Positions 35,646 to 45,240 are shown, numbered from the stretch's first letter. The stretch is DNA of 64,000 nucleotides from Dechloromonas hankyongensis (GCF_022012295.1 NZ_JAKLTN010000001.1:186001-250000), one strand, 5' to 3'. The notes: generated by a model not told the origin, from the sequence alone. Numbers and translations: made by a program.

Positions 35646-36857
35646 TCAGACCTCCGTTTTCTCGCCGGACTTCTTGGCCTCTTCCCGCTTTTTCGCCTCT
35701 TCCAGCGCCTCGGCCTTATGCGACAAACCGAGATTCTTGGCGACCATGGCTCCGCCCCCGGCAGCAGCGCCGGCAATGGCAGCCAGCACGGCCGCCGAAC
35801 CGAGCGAGGCGCCGACGCCTTTTTCCTCGACGATGCGTGGCAGGAAGGCAGAGGGCTCGATGTTCTTCAGCTTGGCGACGGTATGGATCGGCTTGGCAAA
35901 GCCGACGCCCTGTTCAGTACAACCGATGCACGGGTGGCCGCAGGCGACCGGCCAGGTCCCGGCGCCGGCGTCGCCGAACATGATGACCGAGCAGTTGGCG
36001 TAGGTTTCCGGCCCCTTGCAGCCCAGCTTGTACAGGCAGTGGCCCTTGCGGTGGCCTTCGTCGCCGAATTCCATGGCGAAGCGGCCGGCGTCGAAGTGGG
36101 CACGGCGCTCGCAGTTTTCATGGATCAGGCGGGAATAGGCGAATTTCGGCCGGCCCTTGTCATCGACTTCGGGCAATTTGCCGAAGGTCAGGAAATGGAC
36201 GACCGTGGACAGGAAGTTGTACGGGTTGGGCGGGCAGCCGGGGATGGTCACCACCGGCTTGCCGAGCACCTTGTCCACGCCGCTGGACCCGGTGGGGCTG
36301 GAGGTCGCCCCGGGAATCGACGGAATCGTCGACGGCATGCCGCCCCACGAGGCGCAGGAACCGATGGCGATCACCGCCGCCGCGTCGGCCGCGCATTCCT
36401 TGAGCAGTTCGATCGCCGTCTTGCCGCCGATCTTGCAGTAGACGCCGCCATCCTTGGTCGGAATCGCCCCTTCGACGACCAGGATGTACTTGCCCTTGTT
36501 CTCGGCCATCGCCGTCTTGCGTGCCGCTTCGACCTGGTGGCCGGCGGCGGCGAACAGCGTTTCGTGGTAGTCGAGCGAAATGACGTCGAGAATTAGCTTC
36601 TCGAGCGTCGGATGTTCGGCGCGCAGGATGGACTCGGTGCAGCCGGTGCATTCCTGGAAATGCAGCCAGATGACGCTCGGCCGCTTCTTGGTGGCGACCG
36701 CCTCGGCGACCGCAGCGTCCGCTCCTTGCGGCAGCCCCAGTGTCGTCGCCAGCGCGGCGCAGAATTGCAGGAATTCGCGCCTATCCATCGACAAGCGCGC
36801 GGCTGCAGCCTCGATGCGCTCGTCCTGTTCCAGCGTAATCAGGTTTTGGTTGGCCAT
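35646..36857 (-). CDS. hybO: [NiFe] hydrogenase small subunit, Hyb type
   Basis: A 403-residue Tat-exported Fe-S subunit. The signal region has MDRREFLQFCAALATTLGL preceded by about 23 residues. Cluster ligands are in QECTGCTES, GSCASWGGMPS, PGCPPNPYN, CERRAHFDAG...CLYKLGCKGPETYANC and CIGCTEQGVGF. The proximal region has Gly where O2-tolerant enzymes have the two supernumerary cysteines, so an O2-sensitive, standard cluster is predicted. A C-terminal hydrophobic helix and a charged tail follow. A GGGGGA site precedes the ATG. Confidence 0.96.
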   Translation of the reverse strand: MANQNLITLEQDERIEAAAARLSMDRREFLQFCAALATTLGLPQGADAAVAEAVATKKRPSVIWLHFQECTGCTESILRAEHPTLEKLILDVISLDYHETLFAAAGHQVEAARKTAMAENKGKYILVVEGAIPTKDGGVYCKIGGKTAIELLKECAADAAAVIAIGSCASWGGMPSTIPSIPGATSSPTGSSGVDKVLGKPVVTIPGCPPNPYNFLSTVVHFLTFGKLPEVDDKGRPKFAYSRLIHENCERRAHFDAGRFAMEFGDEGHRKGHCLYKLGCKGPETYANCSVIMFGDAGAGTWPVACGHPCIGCTEQGVGFAKPIHTVAKLKNIEPSAFLPRIVEEKGVGASLGSAAVLAAIAGAAAGGGAMVAKNLGLSHKAEALEEAKKREEAKKSGEKTEV

Positions 36858-36959
36858 TTATATCCCCCTTGTTTGTTCATTGCCGGTCACCGATGACCGA
36901 CAACCTCTCTCTGCTGGGAGGGCCTTGCTTTTTTGGAAATAGTTTTATCGCCGTTCTAT

Positions 36960-36976
36960 AGCAACAGCCGGGCCAG
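36960..36976 (-). promoter_or_regulatory. Sigma-54-type -24/-12 promoter of the hyb operon
   Basis: On the minus strand CTGGCCCGGCTGTTGCT matches the consensus YTGGCACGRNNNTTGCW at every specified position except one (A to C in the -24 element). It is about 100 bases upstream of the hybO ATG, predicting a leader of about 90 nt. It suits activation by the NtrC-type HoxA. The rest of the 289-base gap (36858-37146) shows nothing else clear. Confidence 0.75.
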
Positions 36977-37146
36977 AATTGAAAACCCATTAAATACCGT
37001 CACTTACGGAAAATTAACGAACAGCAGCAGGCGAAAACAACGGCACTGGCTTTCCACTTTCCGCTGCTAGCTGGTCAGCTGCTTATCAGACCTAGGAACT
37101 AGTCACTTGGAAAAAGCGCTGCGCCAACGGCAACTGGCGGCCGGAT

Positions 37147-38718
37147 TCAGCGGGCCGTCTGCACCTTGTCGCGGCCGCCGGCCTTGGCCCGGTACATCGC
37201 CGCGTCGGCGCTGTTGCTCAGGGCCAGATCGTCACCGCCGTCGTCCGGATAGACGGCGACGCCGAGGCTGCACGAAATATTCAATTCGCGGCCATCGACC
37301 ATGAACGGCTGGCCGATGGCGTGTCGCAGCTTTTCGGCCAGTCCGCGCGCCGCCTCGCCTTCGGCCAGCGCCGGCATCAGCACGACGAACTCATCGCCGC
37401 CGATGCGCCCGACCGTATCGGAGGCGCGCACGCTCTGCTGCAGGCGCATGGCGACCTGCTTGAGCAGCAGATCGCCGACGGCATGGCCATAGCTGTCGTT
37501 GATCGGCTTGAAGCGATCGAGGTCGAGGAAAATCATCGCGAAATGGTCGCCGTGCCGCTTGGCCCGCGCCAGTTCGTTCTGCAGGCGGTCGCTGAACAGG
37601 GCGCGATTGGGCAATCCGGTCAGCGGGTCGTGCTGGGCCATGTGGCGCAACTCGGAGGTCATCACGGCAGCCAGACGCAAGGCGCGAGCCCGGCCGGTGA
37701 CCATGAACCAGGCGAGCAGGGCCAGGGTCAGGCTGACGCTGATGCCGGCGAGGGCAATGAGGGGCGCCGCATCCCGCCCGAAGCGGTCGGCGAATTCGCT
37801 TTGCGTCGTCAGCCGCAGCGTCCACGAGCTGCCGGCAACGACCATGTACTCGTTGGCGCTGAGGATCTCGTCGGGTTCGGCCGGCGTCGCTTTGTCGGCC
37901 GTTGCCGAGCGGTACATCAGGGCGCCGGCGACCGGATCGGCACCGTCGTAAATGGCCAGTTCGACGCCCGGCACCTGCTTGCCGTACAGGCCGGCCATGA
38001 AGTCGTCCATGTAGAAGGAGGCATATACCCAGCCGACGATATGGGCCCGGCGCTGGGCGAGGCTGTCGCGCGCCTGGCCGGGGGAAAAAATGGGCAGGTA
38101 CATGATGAATCCGGGCTGCGCTTCGGGCTTTTTATCGACCGCCAGGCGCACCTTGGCGGTAATCGCCGCCATCCCCGAATCGCGCGCGGTTTCCAGCGCC
38201 AGCCGACGCGCCGGGTCGGCCAGGGCATCGAGTCCGAGTGGCAAGGGGTCACGCCAGCCGCCCGGTTCGCGCTGGATCACCGTCCCGTAGAACGGACGCT
38301 CGCCGGCCGGATAAATGGCGTAGTCGGCAAAACCGAGCCGGCGCATCGCCGCCTCATGCGTCGCCTTGCGCCCGGCGGGGACCAGTTCGACGACACCGAT
38401 GGCCTGGACGCCGGAGAAATTGGCATCCAGTTGCAGGGTCTCGACGTATTCCCGGATGGCCCGGCGGTCGAACAGGCCGGTCGCCGCCAGCAGCCCCTGT
38501 ACGCCGCGCAGCATCTGCTCGTGCGCGGCGACCCGCTGCTCGACCCGGCTGACCGTGTCGCGCAACGCAAAATCGAATTGCGCCCGCAGTTCTTTGCGGC
38601 TGACCTGACGTTCATGATCCCAGAGCAGCCACGTCACCCCCAGGGTAATGACCAGGATCAGCCAGGGCAGCAGCATGGGCAGCCGGGACATGGAAAAGGG
38701 CTGCCGCTCGGTCGTCAC
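37147..38718 (-). CDS. CHASE-GGDEF diguanylate cyclase
   Basis: A 523-residue membrane protein with two helices (about 14-32 and 320-340) around a periplasmic CHASE-type sensor domain (GVQGLLAATGLFDRRAIREYVE, YPAGERPFYGTVI). The cytoplasmic GGDEF domain has RIGGDEFVVLMP with an upstream RASD product-inhibition site, so it should make c-di-GMP. The GTG start overlaps the stop of the solute-binding protein gene, suggesting the two form a ligand-sensing pair. The ligand is unknown. Confidence 0.9.
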   Translation of the reverse strand: MTTERQPFSMSRLPMLLPWLILVITLGVTWLLWDHERQVSRKELRAQFDFALRDTVSRVEQRVAAHEQMLRGVQGLLAATGLFDRRAIREYVETLQLDANFSGVQAIGVVELVPAGRKATHEAAMRRLGFADYAIYPAGERPFYGTVIQREPGGWRDPLPLGLDALADPARRLALETARDSGMAAITAKVRLAVDKKPEAQPGFIMYLPIFSPGQARDSLAQRRAHIVGWVYASFYMDDFMAGLYGKQVPGVELAIYDGADPVAGALMYRSATADKATPAEPDEILSANEYMVVAGSSWTLRLTTQSEFADRFGRDAAPLIALAGISVSLTLALLAWFMVTGRARALRLAAVMTSELRHMAQHDPLTGLPNRALFSDRLQNELARAKRHGDHFAMIFLDLDRFKPINDSYGHAVGDLLLKQVAMRLQQSVRASDTVGRIGGDEFVVLMPALAEGEAARGLAEKLRHAIGQPFMVDGRELNISCSLGVAVYPDDGGDDLALSNSADAAMYRAKAGGRDKVQTAR

Positions 38719-39509
38719 GGTGCTGTGGGAAAATCGACGAGCGCCGTAGCCAGCTCGAGCTTGAAATATTTCTCGAAAATGCGGCGCATGGTGCCATCGG
38801 CCCGCATGTCATTGAGCAGAACTCGCCAGCGCTCCTGTTCGGCCGGCGGCAAGGCTTTTTTCGACATGATCAGGCCGTGCGGAACCGGCGGATCGTTGAA
38901 TTCGATGATCGCCGTCTGGTCACGAATCTTCTTCTCGTCCAAGGTCGGATAATCGAAGGGCTCGATAATCATGCCCTGAATGTGATTGAGCATCAGCGCC
39001 TGATACAGGGGCGCCAACCCGCTCGCCTGGCTAACGCGATTGCCTGCCTGCAAGGTGTCGACCAGACGATTGGCCTTGTCGCTGTAACGGAAGCCGCGAA
39101 TTACCCCGAGCTGGAGTTTTTCATTGCGCTCGAAATCGGCCAGACTGGCCGCCCCGGTATCCTTGCGCATCAGCAGGTAGTATTTGTTGCTGAAATACCA
39201 TGCAAAAGCCGCGAAGCGATCACGCTCGGCATTGCTGATCCCGGACAGGCTGAAATCGAGAGCGCCCGATTCGATCAGTTGCCAGATGCGCGCCCGGGCC
39301 ATCAGGCTGACGACCACCTTGCACCCCGAGCGGCGGATCAGTTCGTCGGCCACATCCTTGTCGATGCCGGTATCGGTGGTCGCCGAATAGAGCAGGCCGT
39401 GATCGTGGAGCGCCAGCGTAAAGGGGCGCGAACAATCCGGGCCGGCTGCACGGGCAGCGCCGAGATTGCCGAAGACGACCAACAACACCAGAAGATAGCG
39501 GGTGATCAT
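38715..39509 (-). CDS. Periplasmic solute-binding protein (SBP_bac_3-like)
   Basis: A 264-residue protein with a signal peptide (MITRYLLVLLVVFGNLGAARA) and the amino-acid-type binding fold: GIDKDVADELIRRSG, DFSLSGISNAERDR and GLIMSKKALPPAEQERW. No permease or ATPase follows; instead the gene is coupled to a diguanylate cyclase, so it probably acts as a sensor component rather than a transporter (inference). Confidence 0.85.
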   Translation of the reverse strand: MITRYLLVLLVVFGNLGAARAAGPDCSRPFTLALHDHGLLYSATTDTGIDKDVADELIRRSGCKVVVSLMARARIWQLIESGALDFSLSGISNAERDRFAAFAWYFSNKYYLLMRKDTGAASLADFERNEKLQLGVIRGFRYSDKANRLVDTLQAGNRVSQASGLAPLYQALMLNHIQGMIIEPFDYPTLDEKKIRDQTAIIEFNDPPVPHGLIMSKKALPPAEQERWRVLLNDMRADGTMRRIFEKYFKLELATALVDFPTAP

Positions 39510-39691
39510 TGCGGCCCCGTTGGGAGAGGGTTGATGCTTTTTTTACCCGATCATACCGAATCGAAAACAATCCTGTATGGGTAAAGGGCCGGCGAGGAGA
39601 ATTAATTCCACCCCTGTGTGATCCAGCCACGAACCGGGCGCGGCGCGGAGCCTCGGTCGCTGCGGGGCATCCGACGCTCCGCCCCCCCTTT

Positions 39692-41974
39692 TCAGCCGTC
39701 CGTCGCCAGGCGGCGGGCCACCCAGGCCTGGCCGAGCGCCAGACCGCCGTCGTTGGGCGGCGCCTGGCGGGCTTCGAGCAGGTCCAGCCCGGCTGCCGCC
39801 AGATGCTGGCGCAGCGCCGCCATCAACACCGCATTCATCGCGCAGCCGCCGCCGACGGCCAGCCGGGCGCCGGGCCTCAGCTGGCCCACGGCAATCGCCC
39901 ACTCGGCCAGGCCGGCGGCCAGCGTCGCGTGGAACAAGGATGCGCCATAGGCGGCGGCGTCCCGGCATTCGATCAAGCTCGGCAGGATGGGCGACAGGTC
40001 GAGTACCCGGCCGTTGTCGCGCAAGGCATAGCCGCCGGCCAAAGGCTCGACCGGACCGTGGCCGGCGGCCAGGCCTTCCAGTTCCATGGCCGCCTGCCCC
40101 TCGAAATACATGGCATCGCGCACGCCGAGCAGCCCGGCTGCGGCATCGAACCAGCGCCCCAGGCTGGTCGTCGGCGGGCAACGCAGATTGCGGGCAAGCA
40201 TGGTGAGCAGCGGCCCCGGATCGCGCTGCGGCCAGCATTGCTCGATCCATGCTCCGACCCGATAGCCCAGTCCAGCCCCATGCAGGGCGGCGACCGCCAT
40301 CCGCCACGGTTCTTTCGCCGCCCGGTCGCCGCCGGGCATGGCCAGCGGTTGGAGATGGCCGATGCGTTGGCAGGCACCGCCGGCCAGATGCAGCAGTTCA
40401 CCACCCCAGGCGGCGCCGTCCGGCCCCAGGCCGACCCCATCCAGCGCCAAGCCGAAAATCGGCTCGTTGACGCCATGTTCGGCGCAGATCGCCGCAATAT
40501 GTGCCTGGTGATGCCCGATCGCCAGCGCCGGAACGCCCAGCTCTTCGGCCAGGCGCAGAGCCAGCTGGGAGGACGGGAAATCGGGATGCAGATCATGCGC
40601 AATCAGCGCCGGTTTCACCTCGAGAATATCGAGCATATGGCCGACCACCTCGTCGAGGAAACCCATGGCGGCGACATTGTCGAGACCCCCGATGTGCTGC
40701 GACAGGAAGGCTTGCCGCCCCTTCAGAACGCACACCGTATTTTTCAGATAGCCGCCGAGCGCCAGCACAGTCGGCCCGTCATCGGCCAGCGGGATCGGCA
40801 CCGGCACATAGCCGCGCGCCCGGCGGACGAAGGCGGGGCCGGCGCGCACTACCGAATCGTCGCAGCGGATGACGATGTCGCGGTTGTGCACCAGATACGC
40901 ATCGGCGATACCGACCAGGCGGGCCAGCGCCTCGTCGTTGCCAATGACCAGCGGCTCGCCGTACGGATTGGCGCTGGTCATCACCAACAGCAGGTCGGAG
41001 TGTTCAGCCAGCCAGGCCGTGCCGGCCGGACGGCCGGCGGCTTCGTGCCAGAGCAGCAGATGCACCGGGGTGGCCGGCAGCATCGCCCCCAGCCAGGCCA
41101 GCTTGGGCGCCACGCCCGGCAGCTCCGCAGCTGCCTTCGGGCACAGCACGATGGGCGCCGCCGTGCTGGCGAGCAGCGCCTGCTCGGCGTCGCCGATGCG
41201 GGCGTAAGCGGCCAGCGACAAGGCATTCAGGCCCATCACGGCAAACGGTTTTTCCTCGCGCTGCTTGCGTTCGCGCAGCGCGGCCACGGCGTCGGCATTG
41301 CGCGCATCGCAGGCCAGATGAAAGCCGCCCAGGCCTTTGATGGCGACGATTCTACCGGCACGCAACAGCTGCAAAGTTGCAGCGATTGGGTCGCCATCGA
41401 GAGGCAAACCGTCGGCATCAAGCAGGCTTAACTGCGGACCGCAATCCGGACAGCAGGTGGTTTCGGCATGGAAGCGGCGGTCAGCCGGGTAGGCGTATTC
41501 GCCGGCACACGGAGCGCACAGCGGGAAAGCGGCGAGGCTGGTGTGCGCCCGGTCGTAGGGAATCTTCCGGCTGACCGTGTAGCGCGGGCCACAATGGGTG
41601 CAGGTAGTGAACGCATAGCGCCAGCGCCGGCCCTGCGGGTTGCACAGGTCGGCGATGCACTCCGGACAGAGCGCGGCATCGGGACCGATAGCCGTCCTGA
41701 CCTCGCCAGCCGCGCTATCGAGGATGGCAAAGCCTGCGTCCGGCACCTCGGCTGACTCAATCTCGATGGCATCGATGCGCGCCAGACGAGGCAGCTCGAT
41801 CGGTAAACGTTCGACGAAAATGGACACATTTTCACCGTCGATTGCCACCACCACACCCGCTGCATCGTTGCGCACCCAACCCCGCAAGCCGAGTTCGCTG
41901 GCCAGCCGCCAGACGTAGGGACGAAAGCCGACCCCCTGCACCAGACCCTGGATGCGGAGCAGACGGCCGGTCAT
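39692..41974 (-). CDS. hypF: Carbamoyltransferase HypF
   Basis: HypF makes the carbamoyl group for HypE from carbamoyl phosphate and ATP. The 760-residue protein has all domains: acylphosphatase (1-90, GLVQGVGFRPYVWRLA), paired zinc fingers (CPECIADLCN, CTHCGPRYT, CAPCAGEY, CCPDCGPQ), a YrdC-like domain (about 190-370) and a Kae1-like carbamoyltransferase domain with HHQAHIAAICAEHG. It follows hypB and ends the hup-hyp transcription unit. Confidence 0.97.
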   Translation of the reverse strand: MTGRLLRIQGLVQGVGFRPYVWRLASELGLRGWVRNDAAGVVVAIDGENVSIFVERLPIELPRLARIDAIEIESAEVPDAGFAILDSAAGEVRTAIGPDAALCPECIADLCNPQGRRWRYAFTTCTHCGPRYTVSRKIPYDRAHTSLAAFPLCAPCAGEYAYPADRRFHAETTCCPDCGPQLSLLDADGLPLDGDPIAATLQLLRAGRIVAIKGLGGFHLACDARNADAVAALRERKQREEKPFAVMGLNALSLAAYARIGDAEQALLASTAAPIVLCPKAAAELPGVAPKLAWLGAMLPATPVHLLLWHEAAGRPAGTAWLAEHSDLLLVMTSANPYGEPLVIGNDEALARLVGIADAYLVHNRDIVIRCDDSVVRAGPAFVRRARGYVPVPIPLADDGPTVLALGGYLKNTVCVLKGRQAFLSQHIGGLDNVAAMGFLDEVVGHMLDILEVKPALIAHDLHPDFPSSQLALRLAEELGVPALAIGHHQAHIAAICAEHGVNEPIFGLALDGVGLGPDGAAWGGELLHLAGGACQRIGHLQPLAMPGGDRAAKEPWRMAVAALHGAGLGYRVGAWIEQCWPQRDPGPLLTMLARNLRCPPTTSLGRWFDAAAGLLGVRDAMYFEGQAAMELEGLAAGHGPVEPLAGGYALRDNGRVLDLSPILPSLIECRDAAAYGASLFHATLAAGLAEWAIAVGQLRPGARLAVGGGCAMNAVLMAALRQHLAAAGLDLLEARQAPPNDGGLALGQAWVARRLATDG

Positions 41975-41981
41975 CGGCTGC

Positions 41982-43115
41982 TTACCGTGCTGCCAGCTGA
42001 CGTTCCAGTTCGGCGACGCGGCGCTTCAGGGCGTCGACGGATTCCGAGCGCTTGGCGCGCTGGGCCTCGAGGCCGGATTGAATCCAGTCCAGCCAGGCGG
42101 AAAGACCGTCGCCGCTGGTCGCCGAGACGCGGAAAACGGTCAGGTTGGGATTCACGCGGCGGGCGTTGGCTTCGGCCAGGTCGGCATCGAAGTCGAGGTA
42201 GGGCAGCAGGTCGCACTTGTTGAGCAGCATGACGTCGGCGGCGGCGAACATGTCTGGGTACTTGAGCGGCTTGTCCTCGCCTTCAGTGACCGACAGGATG
42301 GCGACCTTGTGGTGTTCGCCAAGGTCGAAGGCGGCCGGGCAGACCAGGTTGCCGACGTTCTCGATCAGGAACAGCGATTCGTCGGCCGGTTGCAGACGCT
42401 GCATGGCGTGGCCGACCATGTGGCCGTCGAGATGGCAGCCCTTGCCGGTGTTGATCTGCAGCGCGGCGACGCCGGTGGCGCGAATGCGCTCAGCGTCGTT
42501 GGCCGTCTGCTGGTCGCCTTCGACGACGTTGATGGCGACCTTGCCCTTCAGCAATTCGATAGTCTTGCAGAGTAGCGTGGTCTTGCCCGAACCGGGACTG
42601 GACACCAGATTCAGCGCGAAGATGCCACGCTCGTCGAACGACTGACGGTTGGCATCGGCGTAGGCGTTGTTCTTGGACAGGATGTCCTGCTCGATCTGCA
42701 CCATGCGTGCCTGCGACATGCCCGGCACATGGGCACGGGCCGGGCCGGTGCCATAGTCGAGGTCGCCGCCGACAGCGTGCTCGTGGTGATGATGGTGGTG
42801 ATCGTGCTCGTGGCCATGGTCATGCGGATGGCTGTGCGTGCTGCCGTCGGCGTGCACATGATCATGCTGATGGCCGTGGACATGGCCATGTTCGCCCTGA
42901 TGCACGTGCTCATGAACATGGACTGTGCCATCGGCGTGGGTGTGGCTGTGGGCATGGGCGCCGGCCAGCGCCGCGCCATCGTGGCTATGCGCGTGCTCAT
43001 GTTCGTGCCCGTGGCTGTGCGTATGCACCGTGCCGTCTTCATGGACGTGGGTATGCTCGTGCGCCCCGCCCTCGATTTTCACTTCCCCCGCCCCGCAGCC
43101 GCAAACCGTACACAT
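41982..43115 (-). CDS. hypB: Nickel-handling GTPase HypB with a very long His-rich domain
   Basis: HypB inserts nickel into the large subunit with HypA in a GTP-dependent step. The 377-residue protein begins MCTVCGCG, the high-affinity CxxCGC nickel site. Residues of about 19-112 hold roughly 40 histidines in repeats such as [13 protein letters not shown] and a run of six His. The GTPase domain has [27 protein letters not shown] and NKCDLLP. The His-rich part should store many nickel ions. The frame is open upstream of 43115, but this ATG gives the canonical N-terminus. Confidence 0.97.
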   Translation of the reverse strand: MCTVCGCGAGEVKIEGGAHEHTHVHEDGTVHTHSHGHEHEHAHSHDGAALAGAHAHSHTHADGTVHVHEHVHQGEHGHVHGHQHDHVHADGSTHSHPHDHGHEHDHHHHHHEHAVGGDLDYGTGPARAHVPGMSQARMVQIEQDILSKNNAYADANRQSFDERGIFALNLVSSPGSGKTTLLCKTIELLKGKVAINVVEGDQQTANDAERIRATGVAALQINTGKGCHLDGHMVGHAMQRLQPADESLFLIENVGNLVCPAAFDLGEHHKVAILSVTEGEDKPLKYPDMFAAADVMLLNKCDLLPYLDFDADLAEANARRVNPNLTVFRVSATSGDGLSAWLDWIQSGLEAQRAKRSESVDALKRRVAELERQLAAR

Positions 43116-43128
43116 ATCCGTCTCCTGA

Positions 43129-43470
43129 TTATTCGATCTCGATTTCCTTGACCCGCATCTCGGTCCCGCCGGTCGCCTGCACCTGATGGCTGCCGCACTT
43201 CGGGCAGGCGCCATACAGCTCGGTCATCGGCACCGTCTCGGCGCACGGCATGCACCAGCCCACCCCCGGCACATCGACGATTTCCAGCACGGCCCCTTGG
43301 GCGATGCTGTCGCGGGTCACGGCATCGAAACAAAAGCGCAGGGCCTCGGGCTGGACCGACGACATGCGGCCTATTTCCAGCACCACCAGCTTCACCCGCC
43401 GGGCACTCTCCCGCTTGGCGGTATCTTCGACCAGTTGCAGCACGCCTTCGGCGAGCGACATTTCATGCAT
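43129..43470 (-). CDS. hypA: Nickel metallochaperone HypA
   Basis: A 113-residue protein beginning [16 protein letters not shown], with the N-terminal MHE nickel motif, and a zinc site (CMPC...CPKC at about 73-92). It delivers nickel with HypB, whose gene follows. It overlaps the hupK 3' end by eight bases. Confidence 0.96.
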   Translation of the reverse strand: MHEMSLAEGVLQLVEDTAKRESARRVKLVVLEIGRMSSVQPEALRFCFDAVTRDSIAQGAVLEIVDVPGVGWCMPCAETVPMTELYGACPKCGSHQVQATGGTEMRVKEIEIE

Positions 43471-44371
43471 CTTGCAGTTCCACGGTATAAGGCAGACAAG
43501 GATCAAGCGCCAGTATCGCCTGATCCATCCCCTGCCGTGCTTGATCCAGCGTAACAAATCGGCGATTGGCGAGCAGTCCCGCCAGCGGCCGGGCATCGGC
43601 GAACAGGCTGTCGGTCGGTGCCTGGACCCGGTAACGGACCACTTCGCCATCGACGACATGAACGGCATGAGTGAGCACACCGCGCGCCGTCAGGGTCTGA
43701 CCGACACCCCAGCCGGCGCCGCCGGCGGAAGCAATGGGGAAGGGCCGATGCTCGACCAGCGCGGCCAGCGCGCCATCGACCTCGGCCAAGCGCGCCCGAT
43801 AGAGGGCCGGAATGGAGTCCGGCAAAGGCAGGGCAGGCATCTGCGCCCGCATGCCCTGCCAGTAGTCGAGCCAGGATTCCGGCGCCAGGACCGCCGGCCG
43901 CTGGGTACGCTGATCGCCATCACCCGCCGCCACCTCCAGGAGGGCCAGGCAGTCGGCGGCCAACGGCTTGACGACCTCGTCGGTCAGACGGCGAGTAGTG
44001 GCGACCACCTCGTCGCCATTGCGGCTCCCCCGCCAGGCGATGAAAGCATCCTTGGCCGGCGGCAAGCCGACGGCCGGCGGCCAGTCAAGCAGCAGGCGCC
44101 ACAGGTTCTCATGCAGCACCTCGATCCACAGTTCGGCATGGTCCGGGGTGCGCGGCGTCTCGCCCAGCGCCACATTCACCGCCGCCTGCGCCGCCACCCG
44201 CTGGGCATGGGCGCACAGCGTGAACAGGTAGGGCACCGTCTTGATCACCACGTCGGGCAGCTGCCCGATGAACAGGCGGGTTACCGACGGCCGCTGCAGG
44301 TCGACGACGATATCGCGCAGGGCCTCGTCGGCGTAGGTAGCGCGCACGAGCAGTTGGCCGGCCGAGGTCAT
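43463..44371 (-). CDS. hupK: HupK/HoxV hydrogenase assembly protein
   Basis: A 302-residue protein distantly similar to hydrogenase large subunits. Its C-terminus [16 protein letters not shown] keeps the DPC of the catalytic DPCxxC but not the rest, and the N-terminal nickel cysteines are absent. HupK/HoxV is thought to act as a scaffold during large-subunit cofactor assembly. The ATG overlaps the hupJ stop (ATGA). Confidence 0.88.
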   Translation of the reverse strand: MTSAGQLLVRATYADEALRDIVVDLQRPSVTRLFIGQLPDVVIKTVPYLFTLCAHAQRVAAQAAVNVALGETPRTPDHAELWIEVLHENLWRLLLDWPPAVGLPPAKDAFIAWRGSRNGDEVVATTRRLTDEVVKPLAADCLALLEVAAGDGDQRTQRPAVLAPESWLDYWQGMRAQMPALPLPDSIPALYRARLAEVDGALAALVEHRPFPIASAGGAGWGVGQTLTARGVLTHAVHVVDGEVVRYRVQAPTDSLFADARPLAGLLANRRFVTLDQARQGMDQAILALDPCLPYTVELQDA

Positions 44372-44844
44372 CGTCCCAATCCGAGAAAAGCGCGGCGGCT
44401 GGGTGCCGCAGCGGCAGGCACTTGTTCCGGCACGGCCATGGGCTCGGCGTGCAGGGCATGGGCAACGGCCAGCGCCGTCAGCCGCGCCTGCTCCTGGGTC
44501 GGGAACTCGAAGGCCGGCGAAAACAGCGAACACAGGTGGTAGTTGCCAAGGCGCTCTTCGTCGGCGACGGTGAATTCGTAATCGCCCGACGCAAAATGCC
44601 AGTCGTACTTGGCGCAGGCCAGCAGAGCTGGCCAAGCATCAGCTTCGCTAGGCAGACAGAGCAGGTTGATGGCCCACGGCGTGATCATCACGCCAGCCCA
44701 ATGTCCGTGCGGCGTGCGCTGGAACCCGACAGCCTCGACGCATAAGGCAGGATTGCAGATCGGCACGTCATGCATGCGGGTTTGGGCAATATCGGAAAAC
44801 ACGGCGACCAGTTCGGACGATGGGTCGGCCGTCCAGATTTTCAT
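44368..44844 (-). CDS. hupJ: HupJ/HybE-family hydrogenase assembly chaperone (Hup copy)
   Basis: A 158-residue protein: HDVPICNPALCVEAVGF, WAGVMITPWAINLL, FTVADEERLGNYHLCSLFSP. It ends SRRAFLGLGR, a twin-arginine-like tail shared with the Hyb copy at 30346. Start ATG 44844 has an AGGAT site. It probably protects the HupS Tat precursor. Confidence 0.9.
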   Translation of the reverse strand: MKIWTADPSSELVAVFSDIAQTRMHDVPICNPALCVEAVGFQRTPHGHWAGVMITPWAINLLCLPSEADAWPALLACAKYDWHFASGDYEFTVADEERLGNYHLCSLFSPAFEFPTQEQARLTALAVAHALHAEPMAVPEQVPAAAAPSRRAFLGLGR

Positions 44845-44873
44845 GCGGCTATCCTCGCTGCGGGACGCCAAGC

Positions 44874-45039
44874 GGCCTTGGAGCCTTGCTTCCTGCTCAT
44901 TCCGCCCTCCACTCACAATGAACACGCGACATCTCCGGCGAATCAGCTATCGGAGAATACGGTCCCAGGAGGGCTCGGACCTCATTCGCGGGCGGTCGCA
45001 CTCCAAGGCAGGCCTTGGAGCCTTGCTCCCTGCTCATTC
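44874..45039. repeat. Direct repeat flanking the hupI-hupJ spacer
   Basis: A 29-bp sequence (44874-44902, beginning GGCCTTGGAGCCTTGC) recurs at 45011-45039 with one mismatch; the second copy includes the hupI stop. The spacing of 137 bp suggests a partial duplication. A small hairpin (CTCCAAGG/CCTTGGAG, 45001-45020) lies just after hupI. No gene was found in the 189-base spacer. Confidence 0.8.
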
Positions 45040-45231
45040 GGTCACCATGAATTTATGCTTAGGCGCATCGCAACCCGGACAACACCAGTCGTCCGGCAAG
45101 TCGGCGAACGAGGTGCCCGGCGGAATGCCGCGCACGTCATCGCCCTGCTCTGGGTCGTAAACCCACCAGCAGATGCCGCATTCAAGCCGGTCGTCCGGTT
45201 TGACCCCGAGATGTGAACCTTCGAATCGCAT
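45034..45231 (-). CDS. hupI: Hydrogenase-associated rubredoxin HupI
   Basis: A 65-residue rubredoxin with the iron-binding cysteines [10 protein letters not shown] and [12 protein letters not shown]. Rubredoxins of this type (HupI/HoxR) sit inside aerobic uptake hydrogenase operons and help protect or assemble the enzyme under O2. Its presence supports an O2-tolerant HupSL. Confidence 0.95.
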   Translation of the reverse strand: MRFEGSHLGVKPDDRLECGICWWVYDPEQGDDVRGIPPGTSFADLPDDWCCPGCDAPKHKFMVTE

Positions 45232-45240
45232 AGACGAAGC

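Noticed and set aside
39551..39580. TCATAC ... GTATGG near the solute-binding protein promoter, considered as a NikR site
   Set aside because: The half-sites are in the everted order (TCATAC first) with the wrong spacing and one mismatch, so it does not form a NikR operator.
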